DNA of 64,000 bases from Yponomeuta sedellus (taxonomy: Eukaryota; Arthropoda; Insecta; Lepidoptera; Yponomeutidae), in contig OW203726.1 in assembly GCA_934045075.1 (NCBI GenBank), positions 14,110,037 through 14,174,036 on the forward strand, in the 5' to 3' direction. Positions 46,560 to 57,539 of the stretch are shown in pieces. The position numbers were made by a program, and so were the translations under genes. Positions within the stretch are counted from its first letter, which is position 1, and every line of letters begins with the position of its first letter. The notes under the pieces are model-generated. The model worked only from the letters and a program-made list of their open reading frames with translations, did no database searches and was not told the DNA's origin.

Positions 46560-47270
46560 GCTGCGTCTATTTCAAGCATACCTCTCGCGCACTCCTTATA
46601 ACACTTTGAATTTCAATATTTTAGTTTGCGTAATAAAACTGTAATTTGTTTCGCCACTTACTTTCTTTAACAAAAACTAGTCATGTTGTAATAAAAATAT
46701 GTCTTAAATATCCGTAATATTTTCCAGTGTCGTAACAAACTACATTAATTTGGCAAAAGTGCTCATTATTGGTACAATGTGTAAACGTGAGAGAACGCCA
46801 ACATTAAAAAAGTTTTTAATGCCTGGAGGAGAGTCTCTTAAATGTATAGTCATTAAATAGAGTTATATAAGTACGACAAAGGTTAGCAAAGGGGAAGATA
46901 AAAAGTACCCGAAACCAGCGTGCGTGCATGCAACGACTTGATGAAGCGAAGATAATTATCAGGATCACGACAAGTGACAGTGCCTGGTCTCTGCCAACCC
47001 CTCTAGGATTCAGGCGTGATGTTATGTTTTGTGACAATGATTGTTTTTTGTTTTTATTGTTTTTTTTTTACTACTAACTACTACGCCTACTAACCAATCG
47101 TATTCCAAAGGTAGGTACCTATAGCCGAGAAACAGCGACTCGTGCGATTCGATTTCCTTCGCGGGAGAACCTAATTAATTTACTCGGGTGCCATTATACT
47201 GCTGACATGACATTGTAAGGGTATTACTTAGTAGAGTACGGAGCAAAAATAAATAGATAACTTCCACAGA
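46560..47270. other. No gene seen
   Basis: AT-rich flank of DIRS B with no recognised feature. Confidence 0.5.
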
Positions 47271-47274
47271 ACAC

Positions 47275-47740
47275 AATTCCAAACAAGAATACCCTGTGCT
47301 AGGATAACCAGGTAAGGACATCATGAACATGGAAATACACCAAGGCCTCGGTTCTGTCAACGCCTTATATCACCATGACAGACTCATGGTGGGGTCACGT
47401 GGGGTGTTTTTTCATACCATCGACGCCTAGAAGGTTCCATATATGTGTACGCGTAGACGTGAAGCAGCACCTTCAGTTGTCATTGTACCACAATGCAATA
47501 GCAGAACCTAGGCCCAGGATTAAAGCCATTTGTACAAATAAATGTACGGGGCCGAAATGTATTACAGCATTCGGACGGTCCCTTCACCCATCTAGTGTGT
47601 GTGAAGATGCCACTGGACGCTGTTTAAATCATCTCACCACGTAGATGCAAAAGACCAATGGACAATGTACTGTGCTGACCAGTGGGAACCGAACCAACGA
47701 CTTTGGGTATGGCGTCAAATAAATAACAGTCACTGTCTTG
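47275..47740 (-). mobile_element. tRNA-type SINE (family C) split by a family E repeat
   Basis: 47275-47365 has the family C body ('accctgtgctaggataacca', 'catcatgaacatggaaatac') and 47670-47735 the inverted box B region ('ctgaccagtgggaaccgaac'). In between, 47560-47660 carries family E ('ttcggacggtcccttcaccc', 'gaagatgccactggacgctg', 'ttaaatcatctcacca'). The nesting is inferred from the interrupted order. Confidence 0.5.
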
Positions 47741-47744
47741 CTAA

Positions 47745-49475
47745 TATCGCTCTATTGAACAACGATGCGCTTATTACACTCTGGGCCCTGATGTGTGGTT
47801 GTCAGTGAAACACAATTCGCGGCGTACGTCATTAATACAAAGTTTCTTTTTCAGGTAAGCGTCCACAACTCATGAAATAAATCTCCCAAACGATGTCACG
47901 TTGGGGGTAAACGCGGTGGCCCGCTGAGGTTTGTGATAATATTTTGATTCAACGTATTTTTCTACGTCACCATTTTCCTAAAGGTTACACAGCTTTTGGT
48001 GCGGTCGGGCGTAGATTAGACGTTAAGCCAGCGAATGAAAGCAGTGTAACGATAAAGTTTGTTATAAATTGTATCCAATTTAACGCACGGTGAACACTGA
48101 TGGTGATTATGGCCACACGATGTCTCTCTTTCTCTTCATCTCTTTCTTTCTCTCTAGGAAAGTGCCTCATAGTGAGTTGTAGGTATATTGACTGCTGATG
48201 TGGTAGAAAATCTACTCCACTACTCAGTACTCACTATAGGCCATTACTATGAACGTCGCAAAGTTGTAAACCTGTTTACAGAAACCCAATTGCCTGAACT
48301 CAATTCTGATCGTAACATTTTAGAGCGGCTGCAGCTGAACGAATTTACACGCAATAACATGTCAGTTAGCACCTTTCTAAGAAAGATCTACTAAGAAGTG
48401 TTATTGAAATAATACAAACCCTGCAAACCGCATTTCAACGTCGATCAATTATATCTCTTCCAATACAACTTTAAAGTACTTAATAATTTTCTTTGCTTTT
48501 TATGCAAATTAGCCGTTTAATATTTGTTTTGCTTGATTTATCAACACTGAAGAATCCGTTTTAAGGTTTTCCGTTACTTTATGTACGATGTTATATAGCT
48601 GCGTAGACATTTATATTGCTACCAATTTCTGTTGAAATACGGCCGGAGCATTTCGTAATCCCTGTTAATCATGCTGTGTTTGAAAGCTGAACTGAGACTT
48701 GCCGATGAAACCCCAAGTCTCAATTACACTAGGATCTAGAACATAATTAGCTCCAGTGGTGAATTAAATGTTAATACCTATATTCCGTTTAACACATGCC
48801 CAATCTACTCTCGTTGTCTGCGGATATCATAGCATCCTCTGTCAATTAAGGTTGAGATCTCCTGAAAGATATTTTATTTCATTCATAAATGATATGTAGA
48901 AAATAGAATGAAATATTTAATCCTATTTAAAAAGGCACATGATATCAATTCTTTTATTTCACCAAATATACGTAGAAAACAAATATTGTTTAAAAATAAC
49001 ACAGTTTACAATGAATACTTATCCTAATGTACAAATTGTTTCAATTTTGGCAACTACCACCTGCACTTTTAAAATACCACGTTCTATAAAAATGCCAATT
49101 GAAATACATGCAAAATATTGATGCAAAAGCACGGAATGTGTTATAATGCGAAGTATTACAATTTCAATCACGTAAACGTAAAATTAACACTCTTAAATCA
49201 GATCGAGTATTGTTTTATCCTCCATACGCATGATCTCAGCATTGTTTATTTTCGTTTATCTTCGTTATGTTATTCATTGGGTCGAATATATCGTTTCACG
49301 CACAATTGTATTTTTATGCTGAAAGAATTCGCTCTTTGAGCTTTTGTTATATTCGGTACTGCCCTAAGACTACATATTTACTATTGTTTTATCTTAGACC
49401 TGTATTAAGCTAAAGTATATTAATGTAATATTCTATGTCATATGTAATTTCCGATTTTACTAAATCAACTACCAA
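47745..49475. other. No gene seen
   Basis: AT-rich, non-repetitive as far as can be judged by eye. Short frames only. Confidence 0.45.
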
Positions 49476-49479
49476 GATA

Positions 49480-49690
49480 TGACGACCTCTGTGGCGCAGC
49501 GGTAGCGCATCTGCCTACCATGCAAGAGGTTCCGGGTTCGATCCCCGGCTGGGGACAAGAAAACCCTCAGGTCTTGGATGTTTACTTGTTTGTGATGTCG
49601 TTGTTTCTGGTTCCCACGACACAAGGTATCCTAGTGTGGGGCCAGAAGCAATGTATGTGCCTTTATGATGTAAATGTTTTTAATTATGTT
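49480..49690 (+). mobile_element. tRNA-type SINE (family B), full length
   Basis: The head 'gacctctgtggcgcagcgg' holds box A TGGCGCAGCGG. 'gcatctgcctaccatgcaag' follows, then box B GGTTCGATCCC. The body continues 'ctcaggtcttggatgtttac', 'gatgtcgttgtttctggttc' and ends 'agtgtggggccagaagcaat'. A polymerase III promoter is thus intact. It matches the copy at 16565-16805. Confidence 0.8.
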
Positions 49691-49904
49691 ATATAAAATC
49701 CGCATTGGATCCGCATAGAAAAATTGTATTGTAATCTTGTCTAGTGTAATAAAGGCCGATATAAGACTTCAGATTGTAACTTTACATACCGGTAGACCGG
49801 TAAGCAAGGACGTTCTTGCCTGTAAGATGTTTTATTTACATATCCTAGGCGGGCATACATCGACCATATATGTATAGGATTTATTAGAGTAGGGCAAGAT
49901 AAAT

Positions 49905-50272
49905 GAAAAAGTGCTCGTGGCATAGTCGAACCGCGTGATTGGAATCAATCACTTGAGTTAAGGAACTACAGGCTCGGTTAGGTGCTGGATGGGTTACCGT
50001 CCTGTGACTACCGCTAGTGGAATTTTTCCGAACGTTTCCGTGCATCGCAAGGCACGCTAAGCCGTTGGTGCCAGCTGTCATGTAATGGCAGTCGTTAAGC
50101 CAGGTCAGAGACCTTTGTGCGGCTTGATAACTTCTGACAGTAAGGCCCGCCACTGTCTTGCAATCCTCCACTAACCCGGACCTGGCCCCCGTGGTGGAGT
50201 AAGGCCTAATGTTTCTGCTATGCAGGAAGAGACCCGTGCCCCAGCAGTGGGGACACACAAGGGTTGATATCA
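49905..50272 (+). mobile_element. 5S-rRNA-derived SINE, best full-length copy
   Basis: Flanked by aagataaat at 49896-49904 and 50273-50281. The head reads 'atcaatcacttgagttaagg', then 'caggctcggttaggtgctgg' and 'atgggttaccgtcctgtgac', closely following the internal control region of 5S rRNA (GATCACCGAAGTTAAGC, GGGC-CGGTTAGTACT, GGATGGGTGACCGCC). The body, 'cattttaccgttggtgccag'-like to 'ccccagcagtggggacacac', is unrelated to 5S. SINEs with a 5S head form the SINE3 class. Polymerase III transcription from the 5S-type promoter is inferred. Confidence 0.75.
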
Positions 50273-50949
50273 AAGATAAATAGTACCCAAAACAGGCGTT
50301 CCTGCACATTCATTAGTTGCTTGCTGCATAAGCAACAAATTAATGTTGTTGAAACAAAAGATGTTTGTCAGGATCTCAAGTACCAACCTACCACTCTAGG
50401 ATACAGGTGTGAGTTTGTGTTACGTTTTTTCACAAATATAAAAAAGCTTACTTAATAAAAAGCTCACTCGCGTATTTAAACGAAATAGTGTCAATTAAAA
50501 GTGATGGTTGGAAACTGGCAAATTAGATCATGTTTGAAAATTGGCTGTGAATGTCCTAAACTCCTCAAGATTAATAACGTGATGTCTGTCCGCATCGAAA
50601 TTTTGTAATAGTTCTAAAACACCATTAGCGCTGTAAACTTATTGAGTGAATTGCTCATACATAAGTCAAGTTCAACAGCTATGGATTGAATAGATTATGT
50701 TAATGCTGGTACACTTTCAGAATAGATTAATAATATTCATGTATTAAACTTCGATAATTCGATACACTGAGTGCTATAATACAATTAATATTTAATGCAC
50801 TTTTACTACTTCGAGTACAACAAGCAAGCTGTACAGGATATGGCGTAGATAATGTACTAGTTTTATAGAAAAATTATATAACAAAAATACTACTATTATT
50901 ATACTTACTTATTATTTTTGTTAAGTCACTTCCTAACGGCAGCTAAGTA

Positions 50950-51330
50950 AATATTATGAGCTTCAGGTGTACCTCGGCGCTTGGAATCGCCAATATTTCT
51001 GTCCTCTCTGAGAGAAAGTCTGTGCCCTACCTTGGAACGTATATAGACGGCATTATGAAACTACTTCCTTGGCAGAAGGTTCATATTTTTTATTTACCTT
51101 TTTTTTGTTTTTTTTATTGTTGTTTACCTTTATTATTTAGTTTGTAGTTATTTGTAATAACTATTTCTATATGGGTCCTTTGCCTGAAATAATTCACTAT
51201 TATTATTTTGATATTTAAATATCTATTTAACAGTTCCATAATGTTGATCAATACGTGCGGAGCCAACAAAGCCGCGGGTTTCCTCACGATATTTTCCTTC
51301 ACAGTTAGCGTTCCTACTAAATATAGGTAC
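50950..51330. repeat. Two family D SINE fragments in opposite orientation
   Basis: 50955-51070 (plus) has 'cgcttggaatcgccaatatt', 'tctctgagagaaagtctgtg'. 51230-51320 (minus) has 'aaagccgcgggtttcctcac', 'gatattttccttcacagtta'. They could be halves of one inverted insertion. Confidence 0.5.
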
Positions 51331-51429
51331 ATAAAAATATCATAAAAATCGGTGAAGTTGTTTCGAAGGAGTTCGATAATGAACACTGACACGCGAGTTC
51401 TATAGCTCTGTGACATTTTCTAGTCTTCA

Positions 51430-51630
51430 TTTGACTAGTCTTTTCTGTGGGCTAGGCCGACTAAGCTGTCAGGATGGTATAGGTGCTCAAGCCTACACCA
51501 TCTATAAAACCATGTCCCAGGCACTACAGCGTCGGAGTGGTCCCTTCACCCATCTAGTGCGAGTGAAGATGCCACTGGACGCTGTATAAATCATCTCATT
51601 AAGTAGATGCAAAAAGGCCAATACGAATGT
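51430..51630 (+). repeat. Dispersed repeat (family E), best copy
   Basis: 'tgggctaggccgactaagct', 'tgtcaggatggtataggtgc', 'catgtcccaggcactacagc', 'ggtcccttcacccatctagt', 'gatgccactggacgctgtat', 'aaatcatctcattaagtaga'. Reference for the other family E copies. Confidence 0.65.
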
Positions 51631-52401
51631 TGATCACGTGTGATGTGTAAATAATTTCCTGAAATATACTGTACCCACAATAGCTTGGATTCGGCTGTAT
51701 AGTGTAAATTAATGAAAATAAATACCATTAATTTGTCGAGCTTAAATAAGTAAATGTATTTAAGCACAGGACAAGTGATTATGTTATGTAGAAGTTATAC
51801 GTATCTTAGTTATTTTTTTATCCAGGACGAGCTCTAAATTTTCTATAATTATATGCGTTAAATTCAGTTCAGAAAAATTTGTTAAAGAAATTTAAATTGA
51901 GCAACAAAAGATCACTAGAGTACACTTTTTTTCCATAAAAAGAAAATAGCACAGACTAAAACATCTGAACATATTGTTCAATTTCGTGTCGACCCTTGAA
52001 CATAAAAGTGACTCATCGGCCGAACCGGGGTGTTCGATCCGAGCGGTTACGATTGAGAGGAAAGAATTTCGTGGTTGCTCATTTTGTCGGATCTCAGCAG
52101 CTTATGGACGGTTTATCATTGAACGATTTCCCTTGCTCTGCGTACCTAACTTAGTTCAGTAACTGTTCGTACGCTATGTCTCTTTCGTATAACGCCTGGC
52201 CAAGGACGTAACGATAATTATTTGAAACCTTCCTGTGCAAACAAAACTAGCAGTGGGAATGAGAGAAAATTAACGACAAATATGAGAAATATTAGTACAA
52301 ATTAATGGAAGTATATGTGATTAAGGAACAAAACAAATAAGATGAAAATAAATAAACATCGTGATGACAAAATACGTGCCCAGGCAGTTTGGCGAAAATA
52401 A

Positions 52402-53011
52402 AATAAAGTGTTATAAAAACTTATTTAGAGGCTAAAAATTCCACCCATGCCGGGATTCGAACCCGCGACCTCTGGCTATCCGTGCCAGCGCTCTTTCCAA
52501 CTGAGCTAATGGGCGACTCATCGGCATCAGTGAAATTTCGAACCTCTTTACAATATTCTCTGTATTACGTACAGGCAGCGACATCTGGCAGAAGTAATTT
52601 GCATCACTTGCAGCCCCGAGTACCTACTTTGCAGTTAGGTTTTACATCGGAATGATATCGCTGTACCCACATGATTATATTATTTTTAGCCTCTAAATTG
52701 GTTTTTAAGTTGTCCTTAGCACGGGTTAGTGCATAAAAAAAAAAAAAACATTTTGGTATAGCGATATCATTCCGATGTAAAACCTAACTGCAAAGTAGGT
52801 ATTCAGGGCTGCAAGTGATGCAAATTACTTCGAAATTTCACTGATGCCGGTGAGTCGCCCATTAACTCAGTTGGAAAGAGCGCTGGCACGGACAGCCAGA
52901 GGTCGCGGGTTCGAATCCCGGCATGGGTGGAATTTTTAGCCTCTAAATAGGTTTTTAAATAGTCCTTAAAACGGGTTAGTGCATTAAAAAAATAATATAA
53001 TAAAGTTTTAT
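52402..53011. mobile_element. Large fold-back tRNA-SINE (family A), about 590 bp
   Basis: Near-perfect direct repeats aataaagtgttat (52402-52414) and aataaagttttat (52999-53011) flank an inverted-repeat element. The left arm (52415-52670) and right arm (52755-52998) each contain a whole tRNA-like head, inverted relative to one another, and an extra shared 75-base segment ('tttgcagttaggttttacat'). The middle has another SINE tail fragment. The left end stops at the A5/T5 position of the body, the right end has the A-rich tail. RNA from it would form a long duplex. Confidence 0.85.
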
Positions 53012-53027
53012 GCCTATACGAGTATGT

Positions 53028-53155
53028 AACAGTAAGGCCCGCCACTGTCTTGTGAGCAACCCTCCACCAACCCGAACTTGACCACCGTGGTAGAGTATGG
53101 CCTAACCATCCTATGATGCAGGAAGAGACCCGTGCCCCAGGAGAGGGGTTAATAT
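53028..53155 (+). mobile_element. 5S-derived SINE, 3' fragment
   Basis: 'acagtaaggcccgccactgt', 'ccaacccgaacttgaccacc', 'gtatggcctaaccatcctat', 'aagagacccgtgccccagga'. The head is absent. It abuts the fold-back element. Confidence 0.7.
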
Positions 53156-53164
53156 CGATAGTTG

Positions 53165-53960
53165 CATAGGTAAATATTTTTTATTAAATATTTTCAAAGT
53201 GCTTGCGTCTTTACAAACTCTATAAATCACCGTTATACAAAGTTTCATCCCTTTGAACCACTTTTCGGAAGACTTTTTCCAGTCCGCCGCAGACACTTCG
53301 TTTATAGCCTGTTCGAACGCTGACAGCGCGTCTTCCGGCGACGAAAATTGTATCCATTTGTGCTGATTTTATGTGTTCAGAAATAAAAGGAGTCACACGG
53401 TGCTAGGTAAATTCTGTCGGGCCAGAGAATCAGGGGGTTGACTGGCTTGCTGTTCAGGAAGTCCCTCGTTTTGGGCGCCGTGTGCGCGGGCGCTTTGGCG
53501 CGGTGGATTATTAGCCGCTGAGACCTATGATTGGTCGCTTGTTACTCACAAGAGAGAATACTTCTGCAAAGTATTTGGTAGCATATATCAAAGGGCGTTA
53601 ATGATTTTTCAGTTCCGTAAATACCATTGGCCTTTTGCATCTACGTGATTAGAATGTTTTATACAGCGTCCAGTGGCATCTTCACTCACACTAAATGGCT
53701 GAAAGGACCACTCGGATGATGTAGTGCTTGGGACAGAATCAAATAGCCAGTTTAATCAAAAATTCTCGAGATCATAATCTTCGCCCCGCTTCTTGATCGG
53801 TAGATTTTGGTAAGCGTTGATTCGTTTTGAAGCACCCCAACCGTAGGCTGGCGCTGCGTTCCTGAATCGTTTTGATAAATCCAGGACTCATCACCTGTAA
53901 TGATTTCGTAACCAAGCCTAGTCTGTTTTAATTTTTTTTATCACATCTCGGCACCATTCC
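53165..53960 (-). pseudogene. Decayed mariner-like transposase, 3' two thirds
   Basis: Minus-strand frames with many stops spell mariner landmarks in order: GDESWIY (53875-53895), then a KIYRSRSGAKIM-type segment, then KAPAHTAPKTRDFL (about 53455-53500), then LAPCDSF, then a C terminus AADWKKSSEKWFKGMKLC ending near 53165. At the second catalytic Asp position (normally in HDNAPAH) the Asp is lost. A family E fragment (53630-53755) sits inside. It belongs to a different mariner subfamily from the element at 24471-26020. Terminal repeats were not found. Confidence 0.75.
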
Positions 53961-54329
53961 ACCCAGGTCTGCTTCTGAGAAGCGTGCGGCACCGATATTT
54001 TTCAGTTTATTAAAAAAGGACACGGAATCTAAAAGAGAAAAAGAACATAACCAGTTATTATTGCCACTAGCCTGAAAAGCAGGCGTGTTGTACAGAAAAC
54101 ATAGTATAATTCACATTTATAACATCAGTAGAGTAGATTGGGGTGGGAAACCATGAGTAACATATTTTACCGCCAGAATTTGGCGTCAATGGCCAATTAC
54201 CCGAAAAAAGAACATATTTATCTAGAACAAGGAGGCCATATTCCGACATAACATAAAAGTCAGCTTTTTATAGCAAACCTGTTAAAGACTTAGTCCAAAA
54301 CTTTAAAAAAAAGTTTATGTAAGATTATG

Positions 54330-54575
54330 GGCTTGATTATCACGCGTACCCACAATTTCAAGCGGGGTATTTGAACAACTCAGACAATCAAGTTTCCTAA
54401 CGAAATATTCCGTCAATGTTAGCAACTGGTACTGTAACTACTGTATCTTCACAAATATACGTGACTTAGAAAACAAAGTCATTGGTCATGCTCGCACTAG
54501 GAATCGAATCTGGGTCTCTCGCTTCCGAGTCCATTGTTCTAACCACTGGGCTACCGCCGCTCAAAAGAGATATGA
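54330..54575 (-). mobile_element. tRNA-type SINE (family D), full length
   Basis: On the complement: a tRNA-like head 'agcggcggtagcccagtggt' with box B 'gattcgattcctagtgc', then 'caatgactttgttttctaag', then the body down to 'gtgggtacgcgtgataatca'. Best-preserved head of family D in the window. Confidence 0.75.
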
Positions 54576-54589
54576 TTTTTTATTACTAA

Positions 54590-54965
54590 GACTCTTTGTC
54601 GGTCACCAGGATGTATCTCATGAACCGTGATAGGTAGACAGTTGAAATTTACAGGTTATGTATTTCTATTGTCGATATAACAACAAATACTTTAAACAAA
54701 ATAAACTAAATCATTAAGTGGAGCTCCCATTAAACAAGTGATTTTTTTGCAGTTTTCTGCTCAATATTAATAACGGCAACAGGGAGACGCTTGAAATATT
54801 CACAGAATTTTTAGGTGTATATTCCCCTTAAAAATAAATATTTAAGGAAGACTTCCACCCAACAAAAGTGATATTTTTGCCGTTTCTCGTTCAGCTGTAA
54901 TAACGGCAACGGGCAGACGATTGAAATATTCACAGAATATTTAGTTGTATATTCACTTAAAAAAT
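54590..54965. repeat. Dispersed repeat with a ~125-bp internal tandem dimer
   Basis: 'gatgtatctcatgaaccgtg' and 'gtagacagttgaaatttaca', then two tandem units of about 125 bases, each with 'aataacggcaac', 'gaaatattcacagaat' and 'tatattc'. This belongs to the repeat family that elsewhere contains the 'tgcgagtcggactcg' block (6722-7140). Confidence 0.6.
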
Positions 54966-55332
54966 ATTGAACGCAAACATTCGTAAGCACTACAAGTTAT
55001 TCATTTGCAACCGGATAAACTCACTTAAATTTTGTCGGATGAGGGCATTTCTCGCCCATGCGAATTGAAAACGTAGACGCAAAATAGTCGAAAGCATACA
55101 TTTGTCGCATAAAATTAAGATAACTCGAAAGAGTCATTAGACATTTATTTTCTTATTCGAATTCAATGTAGCATAGCATTCAGAATACAGATTTTGTCTG
55201 TCGCTCGACTTTTTACGTAGAATTCCAAGACATAAACCCTAGGGTCGTATACGATATATTTGCTAATGAAGTGAGAATTGGCTTCGCTCTGATTCGCAGA
55301 GCTTAATCGTGGTGAATAGAGAAGGAATCGCA

Positions 55333-55692
55333 TCGTCCCCACTGCAGGGGCACGGGTCTCTTTCTACATCGCATGAAGGTTAGGCCATACTCCACCACTG
55401 GGGCCAAGTCCGTGTTGGTGGAGGATCGTAAGACAGTGGCGTGCCTTACTATCAGAAGTTATAAAGCCGCCCATAAGGCCTTTGACATGGCTTAACAACT
55501 GTCATTACATGACAGCCGGCACCAACGGCTTAGCGCGCCTTACGAAGCACGGAAGTGCTCGGGAAAATGCCACTAGCGGTAGTCACGGGACGGCCACCCA
55601 TCCTGCAACTGACCGCGCCTGTTATTGCTAACCCAAGTGATGGATTCCAATCAGTCAGTCGTCATCAATCGACTAGGCCACGAGCGCTTCGT
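55333..55692 (-). mobile_element. 5S-derived SINE, full length
   Basis: From 'tcgtccccactgcagggg' through 'aggttaggccatactccacc' to the inverted 5S head at 55590-55685 ('acggccacccatcctgcaac', 'gctaacccaagtgatggatt'). Confidence 0.78.
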
Positions 55693-56489
55693 AAGTTCAA
55701 GTAAGTTTATCCAGTTGCAAATCAATAAAAATTAATGAATTGAATTAATAAAAGTGCGTTGACAGTTTTTTCCATCGGTAGTTTTCTGTTGAGTATACGG
55801 GCTAATATTACTGCATGGAGCCCCTAAAGGCCATTCTGCCGAACAGGCCATTATGGAAATAGATTCATGCAGTCTACCCAGTTAAACGCAATATATATAA
55901 GAAGGTAGAGAATACTTAATCACCGAGCATGTAGCCAACACGTCTTCCGAAATACCTTCAGGGGAGTTACAAAGATTACTCGTTGGGTAAAGGGACTACA
56001 TTTCAGGAGTAATTTAGAAGAAACGTATTTTTGTAAAAAAAACTTTGTATCGCTTTACAACTTTTTCTACTACCCTTCTATTATACAGGTATGTCATACA
56101 ATAAATATGTTTTTTCTCTAATCATAGTAGATTTAGTGTTAGACATAATAAGTGTTGTGGATTTGTACTTTAAGTAATAAGTAAAGTCTCATTGAAAACC
56201 TCATTTACTTTTTCACAGTAAATAATTGTATTAAATGTAGTGAAAGTGATTTCACAGCATAGTGGTAAGTGGCAAGCCCTGGGTACAGTAAAATATTATA
56301 AGTAAATATTAATAAACAATATATAGTTTAAGTAGTTATATTTAGATAAGGTTGTGTAAGAAAACATTGTTATTTGGTCTGATGGCGCTGACATGATCAC
56401 ACGGTGATCAAAGCCTCTAAATAAAAATAAGATGAAAAAAATAATAATAATAAGTTTCGTTCAAAATTATTATAGTAAAACATGCTTTA

Positions 56490-56790
56490 ACAATAATAAT
56501 TCAAGCGGCGGTGGCACGCCGGCCACTCAACTGTGAGGTCGTGGATTCCAATCCCAGTATGTGTCAATGACTTTGTTTTCTAAGAGACGTGCAGTTGTGA
56601 AGATGTAGTAGCAATTTGCTACTCGCTAACGGTGAAGGAAAACGTCGTGAGGAAAACAGCGCCTGTAATTTCCAATCCACGCAGGGCACGCATGCTAATT
56701 AAGCCCTCTTTAAGAGAAAGGGACAGAGTCTGGGCATCTGGCATCTGGTCTTTGGAAAGAAGAAAAACGCATATATATATACATTTCACA
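56490..56790 (+). mobile_element. tRNA-type SINE (family D), full length
   Basis: Head 'caagcggcggtggcacgccg' with box B 'gtggattccaatccc', then 'tgactttgttttctaagaga', 'gtgaaggaaaacgtcgtgag', 'ttccaatccacgcagggcac' and 'gctaattaagccctctttaa'. Confidence 0.75.
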
Positions 56791-57289
56791 TTTGAAGTAA
56801 TCTTTATAAACGCAAGTGACCGGTGTACGGATAATTCAGATAAATCCTATCTGAAATACCCATAAAGTAGTGCCGGTGAGAACGGTGAGGCGGCTCAATG
56901 AGAACACTAAGGCACGTCATCTAATGTGATAGGGATTAAGATAGACGCCTGTAACATCTCCTGAATATTTGAGTAACAATTTTACTTAACGTAGAAGAGG
57001 AGACACAGATATATGGTATTAGGTAAGTATATACTTGTATTTGAATTGTATTAGCAGTCTCTTACGTTTTGTTTCGAGGTTTCGGTTACAAAATATTCCA
57101 CAATTTCAGAACAGACATGTACGGGTTCTCGAACGGTATTTTCAACCGTCAGATAAATAAATTCCAAACGTCAGTTTACAATTCTTACAAGAGCATCCGC
57201 AATTCCGTCCGCTCTACTTCTCGCTGATTAACAATATTACAACACTGATTGGCAAATTAACAAGCGGGCATCTGCAATCTCAATTAGGG

Positions 57290-57533
57290 TCCGGCCGTCG
57301 TCGCCAATTTCGTGGGATTTAAATCGTTATCGCATGGGAGTGCATAGCGCGGCGTAGTATGAATGATAAGCGCGGCCCGGGCGGCCGGTGAGCGGCACGG
57401 CCGCGGCGGCGCGCGGCAGTCGCACTCGGCTGGCAAACGCGCCAACACGCGCCGCGCGGCACCCGCTCGCGCCGCCGCCGCCGCTGCCGCGCCCGCTCCC
57501 GCGCGCCATCTGACACGACCCTTAACTCATCAG
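57290..57533 (+). promoter_or_regulatory. CpG-rich island with possible first exon
   Basis: Between about 57360 and 57520 the sequence is extremely GC- and CpG-rich. A plus-strand ATG at 57363 opens 57 codons that run, in phase 0, into the donor CAG|GTAAAT (57531-57539). The encoded residues are Ala- and Arg-rich with no family resemblance. I read this as an alternative promoter and a 5' exon, possibly untranslated. The phase-0 end differs from the phase-2 end of the PDE4 exon, so it would not splice in frame to the same acceptor as a coding exon. Confidence 0.4.
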
Positions 57534-57539
57534 GTAAAT

